In this document: piece after piece, positions 8,704 to 16,550 of the stretch
How the letters are laid out: each line of letters begins with the position of its first letter
Position numbering within the stretch: the first letter of the stretch is position 1
NCBI RefSeq assembly: GCF_900099605.1
Contig: NZ_FNDK01000010.1
Coordinates: forward strand, 50,998 to 114,997
Reading direction: 5' to 3'
Origin: Alteribacillus persepolensis
Lineage (GTDB): Bacteria > Bacillota > Bacilli > Bacillales > Marinococcaceae
Length of the DNA stretch: 64,000 nt
Program-made: the position numbers and the translations under genes
The notes under the pieces: model-generated
What the model was told of the DNA's origin: nothing
Database searches by the model: none
Seen by the model: the letters and a program-made list of their open reading frames with translations, nothing else

Positions 8704-9507
8704 ATGCCTAAAGCAATTATTGCAAAAAATGTAACGAAAAAGTTTAAACTGTATCACAACCAGTCAGAACGTCTAAAAGACTTGCTGCTTCCCAAAAGTT
8801 TCGGCGAGGAATTCTATGCGCTGCGCGATGTCTCGTTTGAAGCGGAAAAAGGGGATATTATCGGGCTGGTAGGAGTAAATGGTTCGGGGAAATCAACATT
8901 GTCTAATATCCTGAGCGGTATCGTCCCGCAAACGAGTGGCGATATTATCATTAATGGTGAAACAGCAATTATTGATGTTTCCGCTGGTTTAAACAACAAG
9001 CTGACAGGGCGGGAAAATATTGAATTAAAATGTTTAATGCTCGGATTTACCAAAAGACAAATCCGTGATATGGAACAAGATATCATTGAATTTGCGGAGT
9101 TGGAAAAATTTATTGACCAGCCGGTAAAGTCCTACTCCAAAGGGATGAAATCACGGCTTGGTTTTGCCATCAGTGTGAACATCGACCCTGATATTTTTAT
9201 TGTTGATGAAGCATTATCGGTTGGTGACAAAGCGTTTGCTAAAAAATGTTTGGAAAAAATGAAAGAGTTCAAGCAGCGCGGCAAAACGATGTTTTTTGTC
9301 AGCCACTCAATTGCCCAAATGCGCGAGTTCTGCAATAAAATTTTGTGGCTTGAATTTGGAGAAACCAAAGCATTTGGCAATACTGATAAAGTGCTTGGTG
9401 AATACGAAGCGTTTTTAAAGAAATATAATAAATGGTCAAAAAAAGAACGGCAAGCTTTCCGACAAAAAGGGTTTGCCAAGCAAAGCAAAGAAAAAGCACT
9501 GGTATAG
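8704..9507 (+). CDS. tagH: Teichoic acid ABC exporter, ATP-binding subunit
   Basis: The protein has 267 residues. Walker A GVNGSGKST is at 57-65, the signature YSKGM at 144-148, Walker B IFIVDEA at about 164-170, and the H-loop in FFVSHSI. It powers export by TagG. It is about half the length of B. subtilis TagH, lacking that protein's long C-terminal extension; short forms are common in other Firmicutes. The last gene of the teichoic acid set, it is closed by a strong terminator. Its ribosome binding site (CGGATGTGAT) is weak, so expression may depend on coupling to tagG. Confidence 0.92.
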   Translation: MPKAIIAKNVTKKFKLYHNQSERLKDLLLPKSFGEEFYALRDVSFEAEKGDIIGLVGVNGSGKSTLSNILSGIVPQTSGDIIINGETAIIDVSAGLNNKLTGRENIELKCLMLGFTKRQIRDMEQDIIEFAELEKFIDQPVKSYSKGMKSRLGFAISVNIDPDIFIVDEALSVGDKAFAKKCLEKMKEFKQRGKTMFFVSHSIAQMREFCNKILWLEFGETKAFGNTDKVLGEYEAFLKKYNKWSKKERQAFRQKGFAKQSKEKALV

Positions 9508-9520
9508 CCAGTTAGAACAG

Positions 9521-9554
9521 GCTGCTGAAGGGTTTCCCTTTAGCAGCTTTTTTT
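9521..9554 (+). terminator. Intrinsic terminator after tagH
   Basis: GCTGCTGAAGGG pairs with CCCTTTAGCAGC around a TTT loop and is followed by seven T. Confidence 0.93.
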
Positions 9555-9611
9555 GTGCGGAGCGGCAGCGGCTTTGTTCCAAATACGGCAAGAGAATGTG
9601 TGCTGCGAATA

Positions 9612-9642
9612 ATGTAAACTTATATAATGTGTAAGTTGACAT
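9612..9642 (+). promoter_or_regulatory. Probable BirA (biotin repressor) operator
   Basis: ATGTAAAC (9612-9619) and GTTGACAT (9635-9642) form an inverted repeat (7 of 8 symmetric) with exactly 15 bases between, the architecture of Bacillus BirA boxes (TTGTTAAC-N15-GTTAACAA type). The right half-site contains the -35 hexamer TTGACA of the bioY promoter. A further GTTTACAT (9656-9663) is the exact complement of the left half-site, but at too long a spacing. This fits biotin repression of the operon that follows. Confidence 0.7.
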
Positions 9643-9664
9643 ATTTTTAGAATTCGTTTACATT
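9636..9664 (+). promoter_or_regulatory. Candidate sigma-A promoter for the bioY operon
   Basis: TTGACA (9636-9641), a 17-base spacer and TACATT (9659-9664). An alternative -10, TATAAT, lies at 9623-9628 inside the operator. Either way the operator overlaps promoter elements. Confidence 0.55.
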
Positions 9665-9699
9665 TTCTATAGACATCAAACAAGGGGGGAGCTTTGATC

Positions 9700-10281
9700 A
9701 TGAAAACCACATCGATGCTCTATGCAGCAATGTTTGCTGCTGTTATTGGCGTATTAGGGCTGATGCCGCCGATACCACTTCCATTTACACCGGTTCCAGT
9801 TACGGCACAAACTCTTGGTGTCATGCTTGCCGGTTCATTGCTCGGGGCAAAGCTAGGTGGAGGAAGTGTGCTGCTGTTTGTGGCGCTTGTTGCTGTCGGA
9901 ATGCCGCTGTTGGCCGGTGGACGCGGCGGATTAGGCATCTTATTAGGGCCAAGCGGCGGATATGTTTTATCATGGCCGATTGCTGCATTTGTGATTGGCT
10001 GGCTGATAGAAAAAACAAAGCCCGCTTTGTATGCGTGGAAAGCTGTTGCGGTTAATTGCATCGGGGGAATACTGATTATTCATAGTATTGGCATTATTTA
10101 TTTAGCTTTTGTAGCAAACCTTCCCCTATATCAAGCGGCGCTTTCTTCATTAGGTTTTTTACCTGGTGATACAGCCAAAGCAGTTGGATCGGGCTTGCTT
10201 ACGGTCAAGTTGGCGCGCAGCCATCCGTTTTTAGTAAAAAGTCAGCAATCACGTTTAGAAAAGACAAAACGAGCAGGATAG
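9700..10281 (+). CDS. bioY: Biotin transporter substrate-binding (S) component BioY
   Basis: The protein has 193 residues and about six membrane helices. The conserved BioY N-terminal block (PPIPLPFTPVPVTAQTLGVM) and the Gly-rich GGRGGLGILLGPSGGYVLSWP motif are both present. It binds biotin as an energy-coupling-factor S component, alone or with a shared EcfAT module that is not encoded here. The ATG at 9700 is 8 bases from AAGGGGGGAG; a TTG at 9694 is too close. First gene of a three-gene operon matching B. subtilis yhfU-yhfT-yhfS, behind a BirA-type operator. Confidence 0.92.
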   Translation: MKTTSMLYAAMFAAVIGVLGLMPPIPLPFTPVPVTAQTLGVMLAGSLLGAKLGGGSVLLFVALVAVGMPLLAGGRGGLGILLGPSGGYVLSWPIAAFVIGWLIEKTKPALYAWKAVAVNCIGGILIIHSIGIIYLAFVANLPLYQAALSSLGFLPGDTAKAVGSGLLTVKLARSHPFLVKSQQSRLEKTKRAG

Positions 10282-10297
10282 AAAGGGAGGCGGTAAC

Positions 10298-11827
10298 ATG
10301 TCAGTTGCCGATTCATTCACAAAACGTGCGAACGCGCATCCGAAGAAAACCGCGCTGATAACAGCGGCAGAAACTGTTACATATGGCGAGCTGCATCAAT
10401 ACACTAGTGATATTGCAGCAGCATTGCTGCAGGAAAGAAAACCACAACAAGCACAAACATATTATCCTCCGAAAGCAGCTCTTCTTTTGCCAAACGGAGT
10501 AGAGTTTGTTTCATTGGCAGTTGGGGCTGCGAAAGCAGGATGGCTGACTGTGACGCTTGATAGAAAATGGTCGTTGAAAGAATGTCAGGCGATATTGCAG
10601 CAAACACAGCCAGATATCCTGTTTGTGGACAAAGCATGGGAAGCGTTAAAAGATACAAGCGCGGCAGAAAAAGTTATTGTAGTCGAGAACCGCGCGTCTT
10701 TGGACCAGTGGCTTTTAACATGTGAAGACAGTGATGCAGCATTTCCGGAAGTGAGCGATGATACACTGTTTTATATGGGGTTTACTTCAGGCACAACCGG
10801 TTTGCCGAAAGGATTTCTCCGCCATCACTTGTCATGGAAAGAAAGCTTTCGGGAAGCGGATAAAGAGCTGGAGCTTACAGCCGAAGACGTTATTGCTGTG
10901 CCGGGGCCGCTCGTACATTCTCTGTTTCTATTTGCTGTGTTTCATGCACTGCACGTTGGTGCGGTGTGCATTCTTGAAGAACGTTTCAGTGCGAAAGCGG
11001 TATTGCAGCGTACGTCCAAACAATACATAACAGTGTTATACGGTGTGCCGACGATGTTTGAAGCAATGGCAAGACAGACAAGTGAACATGATTACAGCCA
11101 TTCGCTTCGCATGTGTATTATTTCAGGAGCGAAAATGAGAGGTGCACGCAAAACCGTGTTTCAGCAAGTTTGGCCTCATGCAGAGTGGAAAGAATTTTAC
11201 GGCAGCTCGGAGCTGAGCTTTATTAGCATTTTGCATGAAAAAGACCAGCATAAAAGCAGTACTGCACTCGGTTATCCATTTTCTAATGTTGATGTGCTGG
11301 TTCAAAATGAAGCAGGCGAACAGGCACAGCCAGGAGAAATTGGCGAGTTGTATGTGAAAAGTCCGATGGTGTTTTCAGGTTATTACCAACATCCATTTAC
11401 GGAAAAAGAAGCATTTGTGCCATCAGGAGATCTTGTAAAGCAGGACAAAGATGGATTTTTGCATCTTGCCGGGCGCAAAAAAAACATGATCGTAACCGGC
11501 GGTTTAAATGTGTATCCCGAAGAAGTAGAAAATGTGTTAAAAAAGCATCCATTGCTCGTAGATGTATGTGTTGCAGGGGTGGAAAACGATTATTGGGGAG
11601 AAGCTTGCGCAGCGATGATGGTTGTCAAACAAGATGCGGCACGTTCGAACGATGACATCAAGCGTGACGTACAAACGTTTTGCAAACGTGAACTTGCCGC
11701 CTATAAATGTCCTCGCCACTTTGTTATCACAGATGCATTGCCGCTGACCACAAGTGGAAAACCGAAAAGAAAAATCATTCAAGAACAGTTGAAAGCCTGT
11801 GTAGAAAGGCAGGGACAGCCGTCATGA
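10298..11827 (+). CDS. yhfT: AMP-forming acyl-CoA ligase (YhfT-like)
   Basis: The protein has 509 residues and belongs to the ANL superfamily. The phosphate-binding motif FTSGTTGLPKG is at 162-172, EFYGSSELSF in the middle, GDLVKQDKDGFLHLAGRKKNM at the domain hinge, and the catalytic lysine of TSGKPKRKI near the C-terminus. It should activate a carboxylic acid to its CoA thioester. Its place between bioY and the thiolase, as in yhfUTS, and the BirA operator suggest a role in supplying or salvaging an acyl precursor linked to biotin, but that is inference. The stop codon overlaps the next start. Confidence 0.88.
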   Translation: MSVADSFTKRANAHPKKTALITAAETVTYGELHQYTSDIAAALLQERKPQQAQTYYPPKAALLLPNGVEFVSLAVGAAKAGWLTVTLDRKWSLKECQAILQQTQPDILFVDKAWEALKDTSAAEKVIVVENRASLDQWLLTCEDSDAAFPEVSDDTLFYMGFTSGTTGLPKGFLRHHLSWKESFREADKELELTAEDVIAVPGPLVHSLFLFAVFHALHVGAVCILEERFSAKAVLQRTSKQYITVLYGVPTMFEAMARQTSEHDYSHSLRMCIISGAKMRGARKTVFQQVWPHAEWKEFYGSSELSFISILHEKDQHKSSTALGYPFSNVDVLVQNEAGEQAQPGEIGELYVKSPMVFSGYYQHPFTEKEAFVPSGDLVKQDKDGFLHLAGRKKNMIVTGGLNVYPEEVENVLKKHPLLVDVCVAGVENDYWGEACAAMMVVKQDAARSNDDIKRDVQTFCKRELAAYKCPRHFVITDALPLTTSGKPKRKIIQEQLKACVERQGQPS

Positions 11828-12981
11828 ATACACCTTTTATCGTATGGGCAAAACGAACCCCTGTCGGGAAAATCGATGGCATCTTAAAGCAGACTGCCCC
11901 AGAATCGATGGCAGCTGTACTGATGAAGCAATTAATAGAAGACTCAAAGATTGAACCTGCAGATATTGATGATGTGATTTTGGGAAACGTGGTGGGTCCA
12001 GGAGGAAACATAGCCAGGCTTTCGTTATTAACAGCTGGCATTCCAGTGTCTGTCCCAGGAGTAACCGTGGACAGGCAGTGCGGTTCAGGACTTGAAGCAA
12101 TTCATCTGGCAGCACGGATGATTCAAGCGGGAGCGGGAGATATCTATATTGCAGGCGGCACAGAGAGCACAAGTTTGGCACCGTGGAAAATGGAAAAACC
12201 AAAAAACCTGCACAAAGGCACGCCTAAACTCTATGAACGAGCGCGTTTTTCTCCAGATTTTATTGGAGATCCGAGCATGGGAGAAGCGGCGGAAAATGTC
12301 GCACAGCAATACGGCATCACACGCAAAGAACAAGATCAGTTTGCAGTGGACAGCCACAGGAAAGCTGCTGCTGCGGAGGAACAAGGCGTATTTGCCGGAG
12401 AAATAGCAGCGGTGCCTGGTGTCAAAAGCGACCGCGATGAATGTGTGCGAAAACGGACAACCATGAAGTTGCTGCAGCGCCTGCCTGCTTTATTTAGAGA
12501 AGACGGCACCGTCACAGCAGGTAACTCTTGCCCGGTGAATGACGGTGCATCCGTCGTTTTGATGATGTCAAAACAAAAAGCAGAGCGGCTAGGCTTGAAA
12601 CCTATCGCAGAAGTGGTCGATACGGCTATTGCCGGAGTAGACCCTAATATATTAGGCATTGGTCCCGTGCCGGCGGTGCAAACGTGTTTAAGAAGAAACG
12701 GTTTAACGATGGATGACATCGACGTAATGGAATTTAATGAAGCATTTGCTTCGCAAGTACTTGCTTCGTTATATGAATTACGTATGCCGCTTGCTAAAGT
12801 AAACGTCAGCGGGGGAGGCATTGCCCTTGGCCATCCGTACGGAGCAAGCGGTGCCATCATCACAACACGATTGATGACAGAAATGGTGCATCGCTGCGCA
12901 ACATGGGGGATAGCGACAATGGGGATTGGCGGCGGAATGGGGATTGCTGTTCTTTTTAAACGTATTGCTCACGATGGATAG
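11824..12981 (+). CDS. yhfS: Thiolase-family protein (YhfS-like) lacking the second catalytic cysteine
   Basis: The protein has 385 residues. The nucleophile cysteine is C86 in DRQCGSGLEA and the catalytic His is H337 in ALGHPYGASGA. Classical thiolases have TLCIGGGMG near the C-terminus, where Cys is the general acid/base; here the segment reads TMGIGGGMG, with Gly at 367. The protein may therefore not catalyse ordinary biosynthetic or degradative thiolysis. The ATGA overlap with yhfT (11824-11827) indicates translational coupling; translations beginning further upstream lie in the yhfT frame overlap and are unlikely. It ends the operon before a terminator. Confidence 0.85.
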   Translation: MNTPFIVWAKRTPVGKIDGILKQTAPESMAAVLMKQLIEDSKIEPADIDDVILGNVVGPGGNIARLSLLTAGIPVSVPGVTVDRQCGSGLEAIHLAARMIQAGAGDIYIAGGTESTSLAPWKMEKPKNLHKGTPKLYERARFSPDFIGDPSMGEAAENVAQQYGITRKEQDQFAVDSHRKAAAAEEQGVFAGEIAAVPGVKSDRDECVRKRTTMKLLQRLPALFREDGTVTAGNSCPVNDGASVVLMMSKQKAERLGLKPIAEVVDTAIAGVDPNILGIGPVPAVQTCLRRNGLTMDDIDVMEFNEAFASQVLASLYELRMPLAKVNVSGGGIALGHPYGASGAIITTRLMTEMVHRCATWGIATMGIGGGMGIAVLFKRIAHDG

Positions 12982-13009
12982 GAATATTCATCATCTTTTC
13001 ATCCGTGTG

Positions 13010-13056
13010 AGCCACCTGTCTTCTTACAAATAGAGAACAGGCGGCTTTTTGTTTTT
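13010..13056 (+). terminator. Intrinsic terminator after the bioY operon
   Basis: AGCCACCTGTCTTC pairs, with G-U pairs, with GAGAACAGGCGGCT, followed by a T-run. Confidence 0.8.
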
Positions 13057-13271
13057 CAGCATAGACAAAAATAAAGGTATAAATAAAATGTTGACGCCTA
13101 TGACCAGAAATTCACAGCAATCTGAGTTTTTTCTAATACGAGTAAAAGTCTGGGCAGTTATATGACATATCGTGAAAAGAACAAACCCTCTTACCTGCTG
13201 TTTCTTCAGAAAAGCATGTTATGATAATTGCATAATAATAAATATACATCAATGAAAAGGGAGGGAGAAGC

Positions 13272-15095
13272 TTGCTGCCGCCGTTTGCTGTCGATGATTT
13301 AAAAACGGGAACAACAGATAGGCTGAAAATAAAAAACTGGATGATAGAAAATCCCAGTTTTGTCTATCCTGATCAAACTTTTGCGCAAGCAGCCCGGCTG
13401 ATAGAAAAATTACATGCCAGCTGCTTACCTGTTGTGAGCGAGGGAATGAAACCAGTAGGGCTTGTAACACCTTCATTGTTGATGCGCAGTCTGTTGCATG
13501 GAAAACAAGATGAGCTGATTTTAAAAAGCATGACAAAAGAGAACTTTTCGATTATTTCATCTCACGATTCTTTGATGGATTTGCACGCTTTACCATTCGA
13601 CTATTTTCTCGTTGCCGATGAAGATAACCAATTAATTGGGTTGATTACACAAACCGAAATCTTGCACGGCATTTCTTACTATATCCAAGAATTCCATCTA
13701 TTTGAACATTCACCAGAAATTATTAATATCATTTTAGAAAGCGCTTATGAAGGGGTGGCAGTGGTAGATGAGCAGGCACGGGTTGTGGCTGTGAATGATG
13801 CGTACACCCGGTTTATCGGAATTGATAAATCAGATGCAATGGGAAAGCATGTGACAGATGTGATTGAAAATACAAATCTGCATAATACGGTACAAACAGG
13901 GCTGCCAGAGCGTGGTGCCATTCAGTATATTCAAGGACAGCCGATGGTTGTTCACCGGATACCGATATGGAAAAACGACCGGGTTGCAGGGGCCATTGGC
14001 ATGCTGATTTTTGAAGGATTGACAGAACTTTATGAAATCTATGAACGCATGCAGAAAAATAGTGAACGCACCCCGGCTCCAAAACGAAGTGTTTTTCCCA
14101 ATACTTTAGAAGGAAGAAGGATCACAACACTTGAACAGATTATTGGAGACAGCAAAAGCACAGCTGAATCAAAATCCATCGCACGAAAGGTTGCTAAAAA
14201 AAACGTGACCACATTAATTACTGGAGAGAGCGGTACCGGTAAAGAGATGTATGCGCAAGGCATCCATCATTTAAGCCCTTTTACAAATGGGCGTTTTGTT
14301 AGTGTGAACTGCGGTGCTATTCCAGCCTCGCTTGTTGAAGCGGAATTGTTTGGTTACGAAGAAGGAGCATTTACCGATGCTAAAAAAGGAGGAAAGCCTG
14401 GGAAATGTGAACTTGCTCAGAATGGAACACTCTTTCTGGATGAAATCGGTGAGATGCCAGTCGATATGCAGACAAAATTGCTGAGAGTTTTGCAGGAAAA
14501 AGAATTTGAACGTGTTGGAGGAACGAAGCGATACCCGCTGCATACACGAATCATTGCCGCTACAAATAAAAATCTATCTCGTTTAGTGAAAGAAGGAACA
14601 TTTCGAGAAGATCTCTATTACCGGCTTCATGTGATTGAGATACCGATCGCGCCGCTGCGGGAACGCAAAGAAGATATCCCGCCGCTTGTGTCGCATTATT
14701 TAACGGTACTTTCCAAAAAGCATGAAACAGCTGTCAAAACACTTACACCAGAAGCAATGAACATGTTTGTTCAATATCCTTGGCCCGGCAATATAAGAGA
14801 GTTAACTAATGTTATCGAGAGACTGGTTGTGTTAATAGAAAACCAAACAATTGATCGAAAGCACTTGCCGGATTTTCTTTCAAACGAAACATCTGCCTTC
14901 AGGGACAACGCCCCCTCTGTCCAGCCGCTTCCATCGTCTGTTCGTGATGTGAAACAAGAAGAGGAGAGGCGAGAAAAAGAAATGATTGCTGCTGCCTTAA
15001 AACAAAATAACGGCAATAAATCAAAAACGGCGAAAACATTAGGTATTCACCGCACGACTCTTTATCAGAAACTTAGAAAATATCAGATTGATTGA
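13272..15095 (+). CDS. Sigma-54-dependent enhancer-binding protein (CBS-PAS-AAA+-Fis HTH)
   Basis: The protein has 607 residues. A CBS-domain pair is at about 15-130, a PAS domain at about 145-250 (IILESAYEGVAVVDEQARVV), the sigma-54-interacting AAA+ domain at about 285-520 and a Fis-type helix-turn-helix at the end (NKSKTAKTLGIHRTTLYQKL). Walker A is GESGTGKE at 318-325 and Walker B LFLDEIGEM. The sigma-54 contact loop, normally GAFTGA, reads GAFTDA at 365-370. It starts at TTG 13272, about 5 bases after GGGAGGGAG. It almost certainly activates the -24/-12 promoter at 15259 from the two dyads just past its stop codon. The CBS and PAS domains suggest control by a nucleotide and by a small-molecule or redox signal. 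Confidence 0.93.
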   Translation: MLPPFAVDDLKTGTTDRLKIKNWMIENPSFVYPDQTFAQAARLIEKLHASCLPVVSEGMKPVGLVTPSLLMRSLLHGKQDELILKSMTKENFSIISSHDSLMDLHALPFDYFLVADEDNQLIGLITQTEILHGISYYIQEFHLFEHSPEIINIILESAYEGVAVVDEQARVVAVNDAYTRFIGIDKSDAMGKHVTDVIENTNLHNTVQTGLPERGAIQYIQGQPMVVHRIPIWKNDRVAGAIGMLIFEGLTELYEIYERMQKNSERTPAPKRSVFPNTLEGRRITTLEQIIGDSKSTAESKSIARKVAKKNVTTLITGESGTGKEMYAQGIHHLSPFTNGRFVSVNCGAIPASLVEAELFGYEEGAFTDAKKGGKPGKCELAQNGTLFLDEIGEMPVDMQTKLLRVLQEKEFERVGGTKRYPLHTRIIAATNKNLSRLVKEGTFREDLYYRLHVIEIPIAPLRERKEDIPPLVSHYLTVLSKKHETAVKTLTPEAMNMFVQYPWPGNIRELTNVIERLVVLIENQTIDRKHLPDFLSNETSAFRDNAPSVQPLPSSVRDVKQEEERREKEMIAAALKQNNGNKSKTAKTLGIHRTTLYQKLRKYQID

Positions 15096-15096
15096 A

Positions 15097-15144
15097 TGTA
15101 GATATATCACTACACAATCAACGTTTTGTAGTGACATCCCTACA
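15097..15144. promoter_or_regulatory. Tandem upstream activator sites (two TGTAG-N8-CTACA dyads)
   Basis: TGTAGATATATCACTACA (15097-15114) and TGTAGTGACATCCCTACA (15127-15144) are two 18-base dyads with identical TGTAG/CTACA arms. Their centres are 30 bases apart, about three helical turns, so they lie on the same face. They sit about 130-170 bases upstream of the sigma-54 promoter, the usual place for enhancer-binding protein sites. Confidence 0.85.
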
Positions 15145-15216
15145 TTTTTAAGCTGCAGCAGCATTCCTCTTTGTTAACGGATGAAAGAATGAGAAAAGCG
15201 GCGCTTTCACTATAAG

Positions 15217-15243
15217 AACTCGGCGGCAAGCCGAGTTTTTCTT
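15217..15243 (+). terminator. Intrinsic terminator after the sigma-54 activator gene
   Basis: AACTCGGC pairs with GCCGAGTT around GGCAA and is followed by a T-rich tract. It separates the regulator transcript from the sigma-54 operon. Confidence 0.85.
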
Positions 15244-15258
15244 ATTTTATGCGCATGC

Positions 15259-15275
15259 TGGCACACGTATTGCAT
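15259..15275 (+). promoter_or_regulatory. Sigma-54 (-24/-12) promoter
   Basis: TGGCAC-ACGTA-TTGCAT matches the sigma-54 consensus TGGCAC-N5-TTGCW exactly, with GG at 15260-15261 and GC at 15272-15273 ten bases apart. Transcription should start near 15285, shortly before the dehydrogenase gene. Confidence 0.93.
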
Positions 15276-15313
15276 TGATATAGAGTGACCACGTAAAGAA
15301 AGGGGAGATACTG

Positions 15314-16510
15314 ATGAATCACTATGCTTCCTTTCTCACACCGCCAACAATAAGATATGGACGGCATGCGTTTGAGAAAGTAGGGGAAGAAGCGGCGAAA
15401 AAAGGGGAACACGTGTTATTAATTAGTGATGATGTGATGAAAGATATCGGCTATGTCGCCCAGTGCCAGAAAAGTCTTGCCAAACAGCGTGTGAAAAGCA
15501 CAGTCTATACGGGGGTAGGGACAGAACCAACGGATACTTACGTTCAAGAGGCATTAACACTGTTGGAGCAAGAAAAATGTGATGTTATTGTTTCGCTTGG
15601 CGGGGGCAGCTGCATCGATACAGCAAAGTCCGCCGCCGTCATTGCTGGCAATGGAGGCTACATCGGCGATTATATGGGCGGTAAAAAGGCAGCATTACAA
15701 AAGCCGCTTCCGCATATTGCCGTTCCAACAACCGCAGGTACAGGTTCTGAAGCAACGGATGTGACGGTTATTACAAATACGGCAAATGATGTGAAAATGA
15801 TGATTAAACAGCCTGCATTTTTACCAGAAGCAGCTATTGTAGACCCGTTACTAACAAAGTCAGCGCCTAAGCCGGTCAAAGCAGCAACGGGGGTGGATGC
15901 ATTAAGCCACGCCATTGAAAGCTATCTTTCTACTCTTGCTCACCCAATGACAGACATGATGGCTCTTTCTGCGATGGAACGTATTGTTCATAACATTATG
16001 CCGGCTTATGACAATGCGGAAAATACAGACGCTTTAGAAGAAATGTCTATCGGGGCGATGCAAGCTGGACTAGCGTTTTCTAATGCATCCGTCTGCTTAG
16101 TACATGGTATGTCCCGTCCTATTGGCGCTCTTTTTCACGTGCCGCACGGTTTTTCCAATGCGATGCTGCTGCCGGCTGTATTGGAATATACCAAGGATGC
16201 TGCGGTTGAGCGCCTTGCTGACTTAGGGAGAATTTTTGACCCAGAAGCAAAGGGAAAACCTGATAAAACCGCTGCTGACATTGCTGTGGCTTCGGTAAAA
16301 GAACTGTGTTCACGCTTGAATATTCCTAATTTAAAAGGATGGGGAATCGATGAGAATGATTTTGTAAGCGCTGTCGATAAAATGGCAGATGATGCTTTAG
16401 CAAGCGGCAGTCCCGCCAAAAATCCTAAAGTTCCCAATAAAAAAGAGATAAAAGATTTATATCATATTTGCTACGACTATGATTTTTCCGCAAATATTAA
16501 TGTGAACTAA
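15314..16510 (+). CDS. Iron-containing (group III) alcohol dehydrogenase
   Basis: The protein has 398 residues. The NAD-binding region has GGGSCIDTAK (about 96-105), and the metal ligands are in GVDALSHAIE (about 194-203) and HGMSRPIGALFHVPHG (about 264-279), all intact. The family oxidises alcohols and omega- or beta-hydroxy acids such as 4-hydroxybutyrate, lactaldehyde or 3-hydroxypropionate. As first gene of the sigma-54 operon with a GntP-type permease and an acylating semialdehyde dehydrogenase, it most likely oxidises an imported hydroxy acid to a semialdehyde. GAAAGGGGAG precedes the ATG. Confidence 0.9.
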   Translation: MNHYASFLTPPTIRYGRHAFEKVGEEAAKKGEHVLLISDDVMKDIGYVAQCQKSLAKQRVKSTVYTGVGTEPTDTYVQEALTLLEQEKCDVIVSLGGGSCIDTAKSAAVIAGNGGYIGDYMGGKKAALQKPLPHIAVPTTAGTGSEATDVTVITNTANDVKMMIKQPAFLPEAAIVDPLLTKSAPKPVKAATGVDALSHAIESYLSTLAHPMTDMMALSAMERIVHNIMPAYDNAENTDALEEMSIGAMQAGLAFSNASVCLVHGMSRPIGALFHVPHGFSNAMLLPAVLEYTKDAAVERLADLGRIFDPEAKGKPDKTAADIAVASVKELCSRLNIPNLKGWGIDENDFVSAVDKMADDALASGSPAKNPKVPNKKEIKDLYHICYDYDFSANINVN

Positions 16511-16550
16511 AAGAAGGAGTATGCAAGGGAAAAGAGGAGGGGGAAGGGAC

